DNA from: Fluviibacter sp039805865
GTDB taxonomy: Bacteria; Pseudomonadota; Gammaproteobacteria; Burkholderiales; Rhodocyclaceae
DNA: 64,000 nt
Assembly: GCA_039805865.1 (NCBI GenBank)
Contig: JBDLTI010000003.1
Location: 1 to 64,000, forward strand
Reading direction: 5' to 3'
The stretch's first letter is position 1, and every line of letters starts with the position of its first letter. The notes under the pieces are model-generated. The model was not told where the DNA came from. It saw only the letters and a program-made list of their open reading frames with translations, and did not search any database. Positions 42,354 through 51,517 of this stretch are shown here, piece after piece. The position numbers were made by a program, and so were the translations under genes.

Positions 42354-42989
42354 TTAAACGAATAAGGGGTTAAGTCCAGCATGTCGTAACATCCGGCACA
42401 GCGCAATAAGCGGCAAACCAACGAGCGCTGTCGGGTCGTCGCCGCTGAGTCGATCCAGCAGGGCGATGCCTAGGGCTTCTGATTTAGCCGATCCCGCGCA
42501 GTCATAGGCTGGTTCACGTTGCAAGTAGGCCTCGATTTCCGCAAGCGATAGTTCCCGGAACTCCACTTCCGTACCGATTAACTCTTCCTGTGTCTGTCCA
42601 TTAGACGCATCGTAAAGGCAGAGGGCCGTTTCAAACCGGACAGTTTGTCCACTCAGTGCCTGTAACTGGGCAACCGCCTTTTCGTGGGTGCCTGGCTTGC
42701 CATAAATCAGGTCACCAACAACGGCGACCTGGTCGCTACCGATAATCAGCGCGTTTTTCTGGTCTTCTGGCAAGAGATTGGCTACCGCTTTAACCTTTTC
42801 CCGGGCTAGGCGTCTGGCTGTTGCAGCAGGGTGCTCTCGGGGTAATGGAGTTTCGTCAATATCCGGACTCATGGTGCTGAACGGAAGACCCAGACGCTCG
42901 AGCAGCGCGCGGCGATAGGCGGAACTGGAACCCAGAATCAGTCTACGTGGGGTGTTTTTTCCGGTTTCAGTGGGGGTGTCGGTATTCAT
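42354..42989 (-). CDS. maf: Maf-family nucleotide pyrophosphatase
   Basis: 211 residues. It hydrolyses non-canonical or UTP/m7GTP-type nucleotides by family analogy. Conserved N-terminus LILGSSSAYRRALLERLGL near 16-35, IGSDQVAVVGD near 85, and the DCAGSAKSEALGI and DPTALVGLPL motifs near the end. Extra 15-residue Thr-rich head. It lies 106 bp from the divergent yceD. Confidence 0.9.
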   Translation of the reverse strand: MNTDTPTETGKNTPRRLILGSSSAYRRALLERLGLPFSTMSPDIDETPLPREHPAATARRLAREKVKAVANLLPEDQKNALIIGSDQVAVVGDLIYGKPGTHEKAVAQLQALSGQTVRFETALCLYDASNGQTQEELIGTEVEFRELSLAEIEAYLQREPAYDCAGSAKSEALGIALLDRLSGDDPTALVGLPLIALCRMLRHAGLNPLFV

Positions 42990-43094
42990 GTTCGGTGCGC
43001 TTTCAATGGCTTGGCGATCAATATTGCAAGAAAACAGTCAACATTTCGCCCTGCCGATGGTATCATTCGCCGTTTTTCAACGGGACAGGTCTGG

Positions 43095-43616
43095 ATGTTG
43101 TCTGCCGATTTGCCGGAAAGTTTTGACCCTTACGTCATGGCGCGCGATGGCTTTATTGCGTGTGTGGATGTGCCGGTGTCACAATTTCCACGTCTGGTAG
43201 ACCTGCTGACTAGTTCGAACGATGTGGTTCGTGTAACGCTCAAGGCCTCGATGAGTGCTGATCAGCGACCGACCACGACGATCGGGCTTGATGCAACACT
43301 AGAACAGTCCTGTCAGCGCTGCCTGCAACCGGTAACGGTGGTTATAAACCATACGCATACCGTTGAGTGGGTAGCGGATGAGGCAGAACTTGCCCGTCTG
43401 GATGCGTCCGAAGATGACTTGGATAATCCTGATTGGGAGTTTTTGCCGATGCCTGTACCTCCCAAGGTGCGGACATTGGATCTGGTGGAGGATGAATTGA
43501 TTCTTTCGCTACCCATCGTCCCGCTGCACGAGGTCTGTGTGTTGCCAGAAGCGGCGCCAGACAAGGCAGAAGATCATCCATTTGCAGCGCTGGCCCAGTT
43601 AAAGGGTTTGAACTAG
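43095..43616 (+). CDS. yceD: YceD (DUF177), large-subunit rRNA accumulation protein
   Basis: 173 residues from the ATG at 43095; an upstream extension of 28 codons is less likely. The DUF177 hallmark CQRCLQPV is near residue 73, and CVLPEAAPDKAED...HPFAALAQLK closes it. It is needed for 23S rRNA stability in E. coli. It precedes rpmF and plsX as in other proteobacteria, a conserved order linking ribosome and lipid synthesis. Confidence 0.9.
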   Translation: MLSADLPESFDPYVMARDGFIACVDVPVSQFPRLVDLLTSSNDVVRVTLKASMSADQRPTTTIGLDATLEQSCQRCLQPVTVVINHTHTVEWVADEAELARLDASEDDLDNPDWEFLPMPVPPKVRTLDLVEDELILSLPIVPLHEVCVLPEAAPDKAEDHPFAALAQLKGLN

Positions 43617-43692
43617 GAATTCTTGCCGGAACCTGTTCCGGGAGTCGATTGGCAGTAAAACAGGCAGTAACGATTTAACCAGGAGTAACAAC

Positions 43693-43872
43693 ATGGCTGT
43701 TCAACAAAACAAAAAATCCCCATCGAAGCGTGGCATGCACCGCGCCCATGACGCACTGACAAACCCAGCGCTGGCTATCGAGCCTACGACGGGTGAAGTT
43801 CATCGCCGTCACCACATTTCGCCGTCGGGTGTTTACCGCGGTAAAAAAGTTATCAAGACGACTGAGGCCTGA
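43693..43872 (+). CDS. rpmF: 50S ribosomal protein L32
   Basis: 59 residues, basic: starts AVQQNKKSPSKRGMHRAHDAL, with RRHHISPSGVYRGKKVIK at the end. Preceded by AGGAG (43680-43684). Typical L32 length is 56-60. It sits between yceD and plsX in the standard order. Confidence 0.97.
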   Translation: MAVQQNKKSPSKRGMHRAHDALTNPALAIEPTTGEVHRRHHISPSGVYRGKKVIKTTEA

Positions 43873-43929
43873 TAGAGGCTAGGTCAGGATTTTCACCTGA
43901 CCGATGTTAAACGTGAGCTTTGAACGGAT

Positions 43930-45003
43930 ATGACCGTCAAAATCGCGATTGACTGTATGGGTGGCGACCATGGCCCGAAGGTCACGGTCGCTGCTGCGCT
44001 GGCGTTTGCCGCGGAGTTTCCCACTGCCGAATTGAAACTGGTTGGTAACGCCGACCGGTTGGAAAGTCGTCTGCGTCGTGCATCGCCTGATAAAGCGTTA
44101 CGGGATCGATTGACGGTCGTTAATGCTAGCGAAGTGGTCGCAATGGATGAGCCGCCTGCGCTGGCACTGCGTAACAAAAAAGATTCCTCGATGCGTGTGG
44201 CCATCAATCTGGTGAAGTCCGGAGAGGTGGACGCCTGTGTTTCTGCCGGTAATACCGGCGCCCTGATGGCGATTTCACGCTTTGTGCTGAAAATGCTGCC
44301 GGGTATTGATCGCCCCGCGATCTGCACTGTGATTCCAACCATGACCGGGGAGACCCGTTTGTTGGACCTCGGTGCTAATGTGGACTGTACCGCTGAACAT
44401 CTCCTGCAATTTGGCATTATGGGTTCGATTTTGACCAGTGCCGTTGAGCATATTGCCGAACCGCGTGTGGGCCTGCTCAATATTGGTGAAGAAGATATCA
44501 AGGGTAACGAAGTCGTTAAACAAACGGCAGAACTGTTGCGTGCCTCTGACCTTAATTTCGTCGGTAATGTTGAAGGCGATGGTGTGTACAAAGGCGAAGC
44601 TGACGTGGTGGTTTGCGATGGCTTTGTCGGTAATGTCGCGCTCAAGATTTCTGAAGGTCTTGCCCAGATGATGGGACGGTTTCTGCGTGAAGAGTTCAAA
44701 CGCAATCTACTAACCCGTTTGATTGCTTTGCTGGCATTGCCTGTGCTTAGCCGTTTTAAAAAGCGCCTGGATCATCGGCGCTATAATGGTGCCAGTTTGC
44801 TCGGCCTGAAAGGCACTGTTATCAAGAGCCATGGTTCGGCAGATGTGTTTGCCTTTAGCCAGGCGATTAAACGGGCTTACTATGAAGCCGAAAACGGTGT
44901 GATCGACAAGATTGCACATCGTGTTTCCAGCTATACCGGTTTACAAACTGCCGCATTGCTCGTCGATCCTGTCAAGGATTCTGCAGCAACAGGAGAAGCC
45001 TGA
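43930..45003 (+). CDS. plsX: phosphate acyltransferase PlsX
   Basis: 357 residues. It makes acyl-phosphate from acyl-ACP, the first step toward phosphatidic acid in many bacteria. N-terminus IAIDCMGGDHGPK is the glycine-rich signature, and GLLNIGEEDIKGNE plus GNVEGDGVYKGEADVVVCDGF (split here into parts) follow. The start is 57 bp from rpmF, and the gene overlaps fabH by one base (TGATG). Confidence 0.96.
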   Translation: MTVKIAIDCMGGDHGPKVTVAAALAFAAEFPTAELKLVGNADRLESRLRRASPDKALRDRLTVVNASEVVAMDEPPALALRNKKDSSMRVAINLVKSGEVDACVSAGNTGALMAISRFVLKMLPGIDRPAICTVIPTMTGETRLLDLGANVDCTAEHLLQFGIMGSILTSAVEHIAEPRVGLLNIGEEDIKGNEVVKQTAELLRASDLNFVGNVEGDGVYKGEADVVVCDGFVGNVALKISEGLAQMMGRFLREEFKRNLLTRLIALLALPVLSRFKKRLDHRRYNGASLLGLKGTVIKSHGSADVFAFSQAIKRAYYEAENGVIDKIAHRVSSYTGLQTAALLVDPVKDSAATGEA

Positions 45004-45977
45004 TGGCTCAGACAATTTACGCGCAACTTGCAGGCATTGGCAGTTATTTGCCGGGTGAGCCCATTTCCAATGAAGCGCTGATTCAGGCCAAGGGTCTCGA
45101 GTCCAGTGATGAATGGATTGTCACCCGCACGGGTATTGCTGCCCGACATCATGCGCCAGAGGGTGTCACCTCGAGCATGCTGGCCGAAGAGGCGAGTCGT
45201 CGTGCGCTGGCTGATGCCGGTGTTGATACTGCAGACGTGGATCTGATCATCGTAGCAACATCCACCCCTGATATGATTTTTCCGAGCACGGCATGCCTGT
45301 TACAGGGAAAACTGGGCAACGTCGGTGCAACAGCCTTTGATGTTCAGGCAGTTTGTTCCGGCTTTGTCTATGCCATGACGATTGCTGAAAAATTCATTCG
45401 TTCCGGTAGCCATAAAACGGCGCTGATTGTAGGTGCTGAAGTCTTCTCGCGCATCATGGACTGGAATGATCGTGGCACTTGCGTGCTGTTCGGTGATGGG
45501 GCAGGTGCCGTTGTTCTTAAGGCAGCAGATGCCCCGGGGCTTCTGGCAACATCGTTGCATGCGGATGGTTCGCAAGCAGATATCCTCAATGTGCCTGGTC
45601 AGGTTCGCAATGGTGTCGTAACTGGCGATCCATTCCTCCGTATGGATGGTCAGGCCGTTTTCAAATTCGCCGTACGCGCACTGACGGAAAGTGCACTCGA
45701 GTGTTGTGAGGCGGCCGGTATCAGTTCCGAACAGATTGACTGGTTGATTCCGCATCAGGCGAACGTTCGCATTATCGAGGCGATTGGTAAGCGCTTATCG
45801 ATACCAACCGAACGTGTGATTGTAACCGTTGGACACCATGGCAACACCTCCGCTGCCTCGGTGCCATTGGCGCTGGATGAAGCCGTAAAGTCCGGTCGTG
45901 TAAGGCGTGGCCAGACGCTCATGCTGCAAGGCGTGGGTGGGGGGTTCACCTGGGGCAGTGTGCTGCTCAAGTATTAA
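45003..45977 (+). CDS. fabH: 3-oxoacyl-ACP synthase III
   Basis: 324 residues. It condenses acetyl-CoA with malonyl-ACP to start fatty acid synthesis. Catalytic cysteine in VQAVCSGFVYAM near 115, histidine in PHQANVRII near 250, and asparagine in VGHHGNTSAAS near 280 complete the triad. Length is normal. The start overlaps the plsX stop. Confidence 0.97.
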   Translation: MAQTIYAQLAGIGSYLPGEPISNEALIQAKGLESSDEWIVTRTGIAARHHAPEGVTSSMLAEEASRRALADAGVDTADVDLIIVATSTPDMIFPSTACLLQGKLGNVGATAFDVQAVCSGFVYAMTIAEKFIRSGSHKTALIVGAEVFSRIMDWNDRGTCVLFGDGAGAVVLKAADAPGLLATSLHADGSQADILNVPGQVRNGVVTGDPFLRMDGQAVFKFAVRALTESALECCEAAGISSEQIDWLIPHQANVRIIEAIGKRLSIPTERVIVTVGHHGNTSAASVPLALDEAVKSGRVRRGQTLMLQGVGGGFTWGSVLLKY

Positions 45978-46002
45978 TAAGAGATTCTCTCGGAGACTAT
46001 CC

Positions 46003-46929
46003 ATGTCGTTTGCTTTCGTATTTCCCGGTCAGGGTTCCCAGTCGGTTGGCATGATGGCCGCTTATGGCGACTCGCCCGTTGTGCGCGCCACTTTTGACGA
46101 AGCGTCGGCTGCCTTGGGTGAGGATCTGTGGACGATGGTCGCCGAAGGCCCGGCAGAAAAGCTGGCAATGACAGTGAATACACAACCCATCATGCTGACG
46201 GCAGGCGTTGCTGCCTGGCGTTTGTGGGAAAGCCTGGGCGGTAAAACGCCCGCTGTGGTAGCTGGCCATAGCCTGGGTGAATACTCGGCGCTGGTAGCTG
46301 CGGGTGCGCTCAAGCTTGCCGATGCCGTGCCGCTGGTCCGTTTGCGTGCGGCCGCCATGCAGGAAGCCGTGCCTGCCGGTACGGGCGCCATGGCTGCCAT
46401 TCTTGGTCTGGATGATGACGGTATCGCTGCGGCCTGTGCCGAAGCAGCACAAGGTGAGATTGTCGAGCCAGTGAACTTCAATGCACCGGGTCAAACTGTT
46501 ATCGCTGGTCATAAAGGCGCCGTTGAGCGTGCCTGTGAAGCCTGTAAGGCACGTGGTGCCAAACGTGCCGTGCTGTTGCCGGTATCTGCACCATTCCACT
46601 CATCCTTGCTGAAGCCTGCGGCGGATCGTCTGGCTGTTGCCTTGGCAGATATCGAGATTGCATCGCCCGTGATCCCTGTGATCAATAACGTGGATGTGGC
46701 GATCGAAACCGATCCCGCACGGATCAAAGATGCTCTGGTGCGCCAGGCTGCCAAACCGGTACGTTGGGTAGAAATCATCCAGAAGATGGCCGGTATGGGC
46801 GTTGCTACGGCGGCGGAATGTGGCCCGGGCAAGGTACTGGCCGGTTTGACTAAACGTTGTGCTGATGGCATTACCGGTGTGGCACTGGCTGATGCTGAAT
46901 CGGTGAACGCCAATCTTTCCCTAAGCTAA
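46003..46929 (+). CDS. fabD: malonyl-CoA:ACP transacylase
   Basis: 308 residues from the ATG at 46003 (GGAG 8 bp upstream); a longer in-frame extension lies inside fabH. Catalytic serine in AGHSLGEYSAL near residue 92 and FPGQGSQ at the start. Contains the C-terminal SAPFHSSLL and GPGKVLAGL motifs. It supplies malonyl-ACP to FabH and FabF. Confidence 0.96.
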   Translation: MSFAFVFPGQGSQSVGMMAAYGDSPVVRATFDEASAALGEDLWTMVAEGPAEKLAMTVNTQPIMLTAGVAAWRLWESLGGKTPAVVAGHSLGEYSALVAAGALKLADAVPLVRLRAAAMQEAVPAGTGAMAAILGLDDDGIAAACAEAAQGEIVEPVNFNAPGQTVIAGHKGAVERACEACKARGAKRAVLLPVSAPFHSSLLKPAADRLAVALADIEIASPVIPVINNVDVAIETDPARIKDALVRQAAKPVRWVEIIQKMAGMGVATAAECGPGKVLAGLTKRCADGITGVALADAESVNANLSLS

Positions 46930-46938
46930 GGAATTCAA

Positions 46939-47679
46939 ATGACTGCAACTGTTGCTCTGGTTACAGGCGCCTCGCGCGGTATCGGTCGCGCCATTGCCAT
47001 GGAATTGACCCGTCAGGGCATGACCGTTATTGGTACCGCCACCAGCGAATCGGGTGCTGCCAGCATTACCGAGGCCATCAAGGCCGCCGGTGGTGCAGGG
47101 TGGGGCGCAGCGCTGGATGTGCGCGATGCTGCCGGCGTTGATACGCTACTTGCTGATATTGAAGCCAAAACCGGTGCTGCTATTACGGTGCTGGTCAATA
47201 ACGCCGGTATTACCCGCGATACCCTGGCTATGCGTATGAAAGACGAAGACTGGGACGATGTGCTGGATACCAACCTGAAGTCGGTGTTCCGCATGTGTCG
47301 TGCTGTGATGCGCGGCATGATGAAAGCCCGCACCGGCCGAATCGTCAATATTACGTCCGTGGTTGGCCACGCTGGCAACCCGGGTCAGGCTAATTACTGT
47401 GCCGCTAAGGCTGGTGTTAGCGGGATGACCCGCTCACTGGCCCGTGAACTCGGTAGCCGCGGTATTACGGTGAATTGTGTGGCACCGGGCTTTATCGATA
47501 CCGATATGACCAAGGCGCTGGATGATAGCCAGAAGGCGATGCTGCTGGGCAACATTCCTCTGGGGCGCCTCGGAACCCCTGAAGATATCGCCGCGGCGGT
47601 GTCTTTCCTCGTGTCGCCAGCGGCATCTTATGTCACGGGTAGTACGATTCACGTTAATGGCGGGATGTACCTGCCTTAA
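46939..47679 (+). CDS. fabG: 3-oxoacyl-ACP reductase
   Basis: 246 residues, short-chain dehydrogenase. NADPH loop GASRGIGRA near 11, NNAGITRD near 89, and the catalytic S-Y-K with YCAAKAG near 152. It reduces 3-oxoacyl-ACP. The 10 bp between fabD and fabG shows co-transcription. Confidence 0.97.
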   Translation: MTATVALVTGASRGIGRAIAMELTRQGMTVIGTATSESGAASITEAIKAAGGAGWGAALDVRDAAGVDTLLADIEAKTGAAITVLVNNAGITRDTLAMRMKDEDWDDVLDTNLKSVFRMCRAVMRGMMKARTGRIVNITSVVGHAGNPGQANYCAAKAGVSGMTRSLARELGSRGITVNCVAPGFIDTDMTKALDDSQKAMLLGNIPLGRLGTPEDIAAAVSFLVSPAASYVTGSTIHVNGGMYLP

Positions 47680-47731
47680 TTATTTTTTTATTCTATTGCT
47701 CACGAAAACTTTGCGGTTGGCTGTGATTTGG

Positions 47732-47737
47732 TAGAAT
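47732..47737 (+). promoter_or_regulatory. -10-like TAGAAT upstream of acpP
   Basis: GGTAGAATAG lies 48 bp before the acpP ATG. A possible -35 is TTGCGG (47711) with a short 15-bp spacer. The same GGTAGAATA word precedes lepA (54411) and, on the minus strand, gltX (9240-9247). Confidence 0.45.
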
Positions 47738-47784
47738 AGAGTCTGATTTCCACCACCTCTAATAGAAGGGTAATAGGAGCTTCA

Positions 47785-48021
47785 ATGGATAACATCGAAC
47801 AACGCGTCAAAAAGATCGTAGCCGAACAACTCGGCGTGAATGAAGCTGACGTCAAGAATGAATCTTCTTTCGTTGATGATCTGGGCGCAGATTCGCTGGA
47901 TACAGTTGAACTCGTGATGGCACTCGAAGAGGAATTCGAATGCGAAATTCCGGATGAAGATGCCGAGAAGATCACCACGGTTCAGCAAGCGATCGACTAC
48001 GTCAAGTCGCACCAGAAGTAA
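47785..48021 (+). CDS. acpP: acyl carrier protein
   Basis: 78 residues, very acidic. The phosphopantetheine serine is in GADSLDTVELVMALEEEF near residue 37. Carries growing fatty acids between FabD, FabH, FabG and FabF. A 105-bp gap with its own -10-like box precedes it, consistent with the high level of ACP made in cells. A stem-loop follows at 48042-48066. Confidence 0.97.
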   Translation: MDNIEQRVKKIVAEQLGVNEADVKNESSFVDDLGADSLDTVELVMALEEEFECEIPDEDAEKITTVQQAIDYVKSHQK

Positions 48022-48041
48022 TTTCGCTTGTTGCGTCATTG

Positions 48042-48066
48042 CGGCCGACGCGCTTTGTGTCGGCCG
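48042..48066 (+). terminator. stem-loop between acpP and fabF (weak terminator or attenuator)
   Basis: Perfect 8-bp stem CGGCCGAC/GTCGGCCG with a 9-base loop, followed by TATTTATAT rather than a clean T run. It could lower transcription into fabF relative to acpP or protect the acpP mRNA 3' end. Confidence 0.5.
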
Positions 48067-48116
48067 TATTTATATCAGCCCGTGGTATATAGCTCCGGGT
48101 CAGTGAAGGAGTTGGC

Positions 48117-49346
48117 ATGCGTCGTCGCGTCGTCGTCACAGGATTGGGCGTTATCAGCCCTGTAGGTAACACCGTTACAGAAGCATGGGATAGCCTGCTT
48201 GCTGGTCGAAGTGGTATCGCGGCAGTGACGCGTTTTGACGTTAGCACTTTTCCTACACGCATTGCTGGCGAGGTCAAAGGCTTTAATGTGGCAGATTATT
48301 TGCCTGCCAAAGACGCTCGACGCATGGATACCTTTATTCATTACGGCATGGCGGCAGGCATTCAGGCCGTTCGCGATGCCGGTCTGGGTGAAAACCCTGC
48401 CGATGCCGAGCGCATCGGTGTTTGTATTGGTTCCGGCATTGGTGGTTTGCCATTGATCGAAGATACCAAAGCCACTTTCGATGCCGCTGGTGTTCGCAAG
48501 ATTTCCCCATTCTTTGTGCCGGGCTCGATCATTAATATGATCTCCGGCAACCTGTCGATCATGTATGGTTTCAAGGGTCCGAACATTGCCCCTGTGACCG
48601 CATGTACAACCGGTTTGCACGCCATTGGTATGGCAAGCCGCATGATCGAATATGGTGATGCCGATGTGATGATCGCCGGTGGTGCTGAATCGACTATTTC
48701 ACCGTTGGGTCTTGGCGGTTTCTGTGCTGCCCGTGCACTCTCTGAGCGTAACGATGATCCAGCTACGGCAAGCCGTCCATGGGACAAAGACCGTGATGGC
48801 TTTGTGCTGGGCGAGGGTGCTGGTGTGATGGTGCTTGAAGAGTACGAACACGCTAAGGCACGTGGCGCCAAGATTTATGCAGAACTGTGCGGTTTCGGCA
48901 TGAGCGGTGATGCGTATCACATGACAGCTCCGGATACCGATGGCCCTAAGCGCAGCATGCAAGCCGCGCTCAAGAATGCCGGTGTGAATACCGACAACGT
49001 TCAGTATCTCAATGCACACGGCACTTCAACGCCGCTGGGTGACAAGAACGAAACTGAAGCCATCAAACTGTTGTTTGGTGCGGATGCCAAGAAACTTGTG
49101 GTTAACTCCACCAAATCGATGACCGGCCACCTTCTGGGCGGTGCAGGTGGTCTGGAATCGGTGTTTACCGTCTTGGCGCTTCACCACCAGATTTCACCAC
49201 CGACGATCAACATTTTCAATCAGGATCCCGAGTGCGATCTGGACTACTGTGCCAATACTGCGCGTGAAATGAAGATCGATATTGCGTTGAAGAACAACTT
49301 CGGCTTTGGTGGCACCAACGGTTCATTGGTCTTCAAGCGCTTCTAA
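48117..49346 (+). CDS. fabF: 3-oxoacyl-ACP synthase II
   Basis: 409 residues. Elongates fatty acids. Catalytic cysteine in TACTTGLHAIG near 163, histidines in NAHGTSTPLGD near 303 and KSMTGHLLGGAGG near 340. The start has AAGGAG 8 bp upstream. Length is normal. It ends the fab cluster; the next gene starts 5 bp later. Confidence 0.97.
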   Translation: MRRRVVVTGLGVISPVGNTVTEAWDSLLAGRSGIAAVTRFDVSTFPTRIAGEVKGFNVADYLPAKDARRMDTFIHYGMAAGIQAVRDAGLGENPADAERIGVCIGSGIGGLPLIEDTKATFDAAGVRKISPFFVPGSIINMISGNLSIMYGFKGPNIAPVTACTTGLHAIGMASRMIEYGDADVMIAGGAESTISPLGLGGFCAARALSERNDDPATASRPWDKDRDGFVLGEGAGVMVLEEYEHAKARGAKIYAELCGFGMSGDAYHMTAPDTDGPKRSMQAALKNAGVNTDNVQYLNAHGTSTPLGDKNETEAIKLLFGADAKKLVVNSTKSMTGHLLGGAGGLESVFTVLALHHQISPPTINIFNQDPECDLDYCANTAREMKIDIALKNNFGFGGTNGSLVFKRF

Positions 49347-49351
49347 ACGTT

Positions 49352-49786
49352 ATGTTGAGCCGGCTAGAGATTCGGCCGGTTGCATCGCGCCGCCTTCGGG
49401 CGGCGTTGCTTTTGGTGTTGTCACTGGCGGGCTTGAGTCTCAGTCAGAGCAGTCTTTCTGGTCATTCGCTTGCCGTTGTTGGATTCTTACTCCTGGCTGT
49501 TTTCGTGCAGGCTTGGCGAACAGCGTCTCTTACGCCGCCTCCGATTGCACTAGCATTCAAACCTATTAAGGCATTTCTGATTGATTTTAAGGCGGCTGAT
49601 ACACCCATCCGCTGTACGCGTCTGAGTGTCTATCCCTGGTTGATCCTGCTGCATGTCGAGATTCCGCAGCAAGGCCGGCAGGTGATTGTTCTGTTGCCGG
49701 ATAGTTTGCCAGATCGTTCGGTGGATCAATGGCGAAAACTACTGGTGTGGGCGAAGCGCATGCGTCGTCAGATTGCGACGCAATAA
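49352..49786 (+). CDS. small membrane protein, YgfX-like
   Basis: 144 residues. The N-terminus LEIRPVASRRLRAALLLV is basic then hydrophobic, giving one or two membrane helices (about 17-34 and 41-57), and a soluble C-terminal part. The pattern resembles YgfX, a toxin-like or envelope protein of the CptA family, but the likeness is weak. It starts 5 bp after fabF and converges on nadB. A terminator-like hairpin (49388-49405) sits in its first codons. Confidence 0.68.
   Translation: MLSRLEIRPVASRRLRAALLLVLSLAGLSLSQSSLSGHSLAVVGFLLLAVFVQAWRTASLTPPPIALAFKPIKAFLIDFKAADTPIRCTRLSVYPWLILLHVEIPQQGRQVIVLLPDSLPDRSVDQWRKLLVWAKRMRRQIATQ
49388..49405 (+). terminator. GC-rich UUCG hairpin inside the start of the YgfX-like gene
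   Basis: Stem CGCCGCC/GGCGGCG around TTCG, followed by TTGCTTTT. It looks like a fabF terminator but lies in codons 13-18 of the next gene, so it may reduce rather than end transcription. Confidence 0.45.
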
Positions 49787-49793
49787 CAACGTG

Positions 49794-51467
49794 TTAGCTA
49801 CGGCGGCGCAGAATCGTATTTTTAACCCGTTTCTGGGGGTCCGGATAGTCTCGTGAGTAATGGAGACCTCGGCTCTCTTTGCGACGTAGCGCCGACCGCA
49901 CAATCAGGTCGGCTGTTTGAACCAGATTCCGTAACTCCAGTAGATCGTGGCTAATCCGGAAGTTGGCGTAAAACTCATCAATCTCGCGGGTAAGCAGACG
50001 AATGCGATGTTGTGCCCGAAGCAGACGTTTGGTCGTACGAACGATGCCAACGTAGTCCCACATGAAACGGCGCAGTTCGTCCCAGTTATGCGAGATAACA
50101 ATTTCTTCATCGGCATCCGTTACCCGACTTTCATCCCAGTGCGGCAAACTTGTTGGTGTCGGCAGCGGATTCGCGATGATCATGTCCGTGGCGGCGCGCG
50201 AATAGACCAGACATTCCAGTAGGGAGTTGGATGCCAGCCGGTTTGCGCCATGCAGACCACTGCAAGTCACTTCGCCTGCAGCATAAAGCCCGGATAAATC
50301 CGTGCGACCATGCTGGTCAATCATGACGCCCCCACAGGTGTAATGCGCCGCCGGCACAACGGGTATGGGCTCTTTGGTGATATCAATGCCAAGTTGTAGG
50401 CAGCGTTCGTAGATGGTCGGGAAATGCGAACGAATAAATTCAGCAGGCTGATGCGAGATGTCCAAGTACACACAATCGAGGCCGTGGCGTTTCATTTCTG
50501 CATCAATCGCACGGGCCACGATGTCGCGCGGGGCTAACTCTGCGCGAAGATCGTAGTCATCCATAAAGCGGGTGCCATCTGGGCGTTTGAGCAAACCACC
50601 TTCACCACGAACAGCTTCACTGATCAGAAATGATTTTTCCTGTGGGTGATAAAGACAAGTGGGGTGAAACTGGATGAACTCCATGTTGGCAATTCGACAA
50701 CCTGCGCGCCAGGCCATGGCAATGCCATCACCTGTCGATGTATCGGGATTGGTTGTGTACAGATAAACCTTTCCTGCGCCCCCGGTCGCCAGGATTGTCT
50801 GACCCGCAGCAATTGTCTTAACTTCTCCTGATGCGCTATCCAGCACATAGGCGCCAAGGCAGCGATCTTTTTGCCCTAAAGACTGATGATCGACTTTGCT
50901 GGCTGTAATCAGATCCACCACGATGTGGTGTTCCATCACACAGATATTCGGATGATTGCGTACCTGGGGGGTGAGGGTGTCTTGAACAGCCGCACCGGTG
51001 GCATCGTCGACATGAATAACCCGACGGTGACTATGGCCACCTTCTCGCGTCAGATGGTATCGACCATCTTCACGTGTAAAGGGGACCCCGCGGTCGATGA
51101 GCCACTGAATTGCTTCGGCGGCGTGTTCAATAGCAAAGCGAGTCGCGCTTGGGTCATTAAGATAGGCTCCGGCAGTGAGCGTATCTGCAATGTGGTTTTC
51201 TACCGAGTCGGTGCTATCCAGAACAGCAGCGATACCACCCTGAGCCCAACCCGAAGCCGAGTCGACAAGCCGTCTCTTACTGGCAAGGCCAACTTTCAGC
51301 CCTGTATCGGCAAGGCACAATGCAGCACTCTGGCCAGCCAGGCCACTGCCGATGATGAGCACATCGAAACGGTTTGTGCAGGGTGAGGAAGTCTGGTTCA
51401 ACGCAGTATGAGGTCGGGGATAGCCAGTATGGCGAAAAGGACGTTCACAACTTAAACTATCGGGCAT
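49794..51467 (-). CDS. nadB: L-aspartate oxidase
   Basis: 557 residues. FAD enzyme that oxidises aspartate to iminoaspartate, first step of NAD synthesis. FAD loop DVLIIGSGLAGQSAAL near 35-50, substrate loop EGGHSHRRVIHVDDATG near 145, and the C-terminal helical domain are complete. About 30 residues longer at the N-terminus than E. coli NadB; the only later start is a TTG at about 51401. The ATG overlaps a -10-like TAGAAT on the minus strand, so either the start is later or the messenger is near-leaderless. The sigma-E gene diverges. Confidence 0.94.
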   Translation of the reverse strand: MPDSLSCERPFRHTGYPRPHTALNQTSSPCTNRFDVLIIGSGLAGQSAALCLADTGLKVGLASKRRLVDSASGWAQGGIAAVLDSTDSVENHIADTLTAGAYLNDPSATRFAIEHAAEAIQWLIDRGVPFTREDGRYHLTREGGHSHRRVIHVDDATGAAVQDTLTPQVRNHPNICVMEHHIVVDLITASKVDHQSLGQKDRCLGAYVLDSASGEVKTIAAGQTILATGGAGKVYLYTTNPDTSTGDGIAMAWRAGCRIANMEFIQFHPTCLYHPQEKSFLISEAVRGEGGLLKRPDGTRFMDDYDLRAELAPRDIVARAIDAEMKRHGLDCVYLDISHQPAEFIRSHFPTIYERCLQLGIDITKEPIPVVPAAHYTCGGVMIDQHGRTDLSGLYAAGEVTCSGLHGANRLASNSLLECLVYSRAATDMIIANPLPTPTSLPHWDESRVTDADEEIVISHNWDELRRFMWDYVGIVRTTKRLLRAQHRIRLLTREIDEFYANFRISHDLLELRNLVQTADLIVRSALRRKESRGLHYSRDYPDPQKRVKNTILRRRS

Positions 51468-51517
51468 TCTACAAGGTTAGAACGGAAACAGACATTAAAC
51501 AGACGACAGATTCGTTA

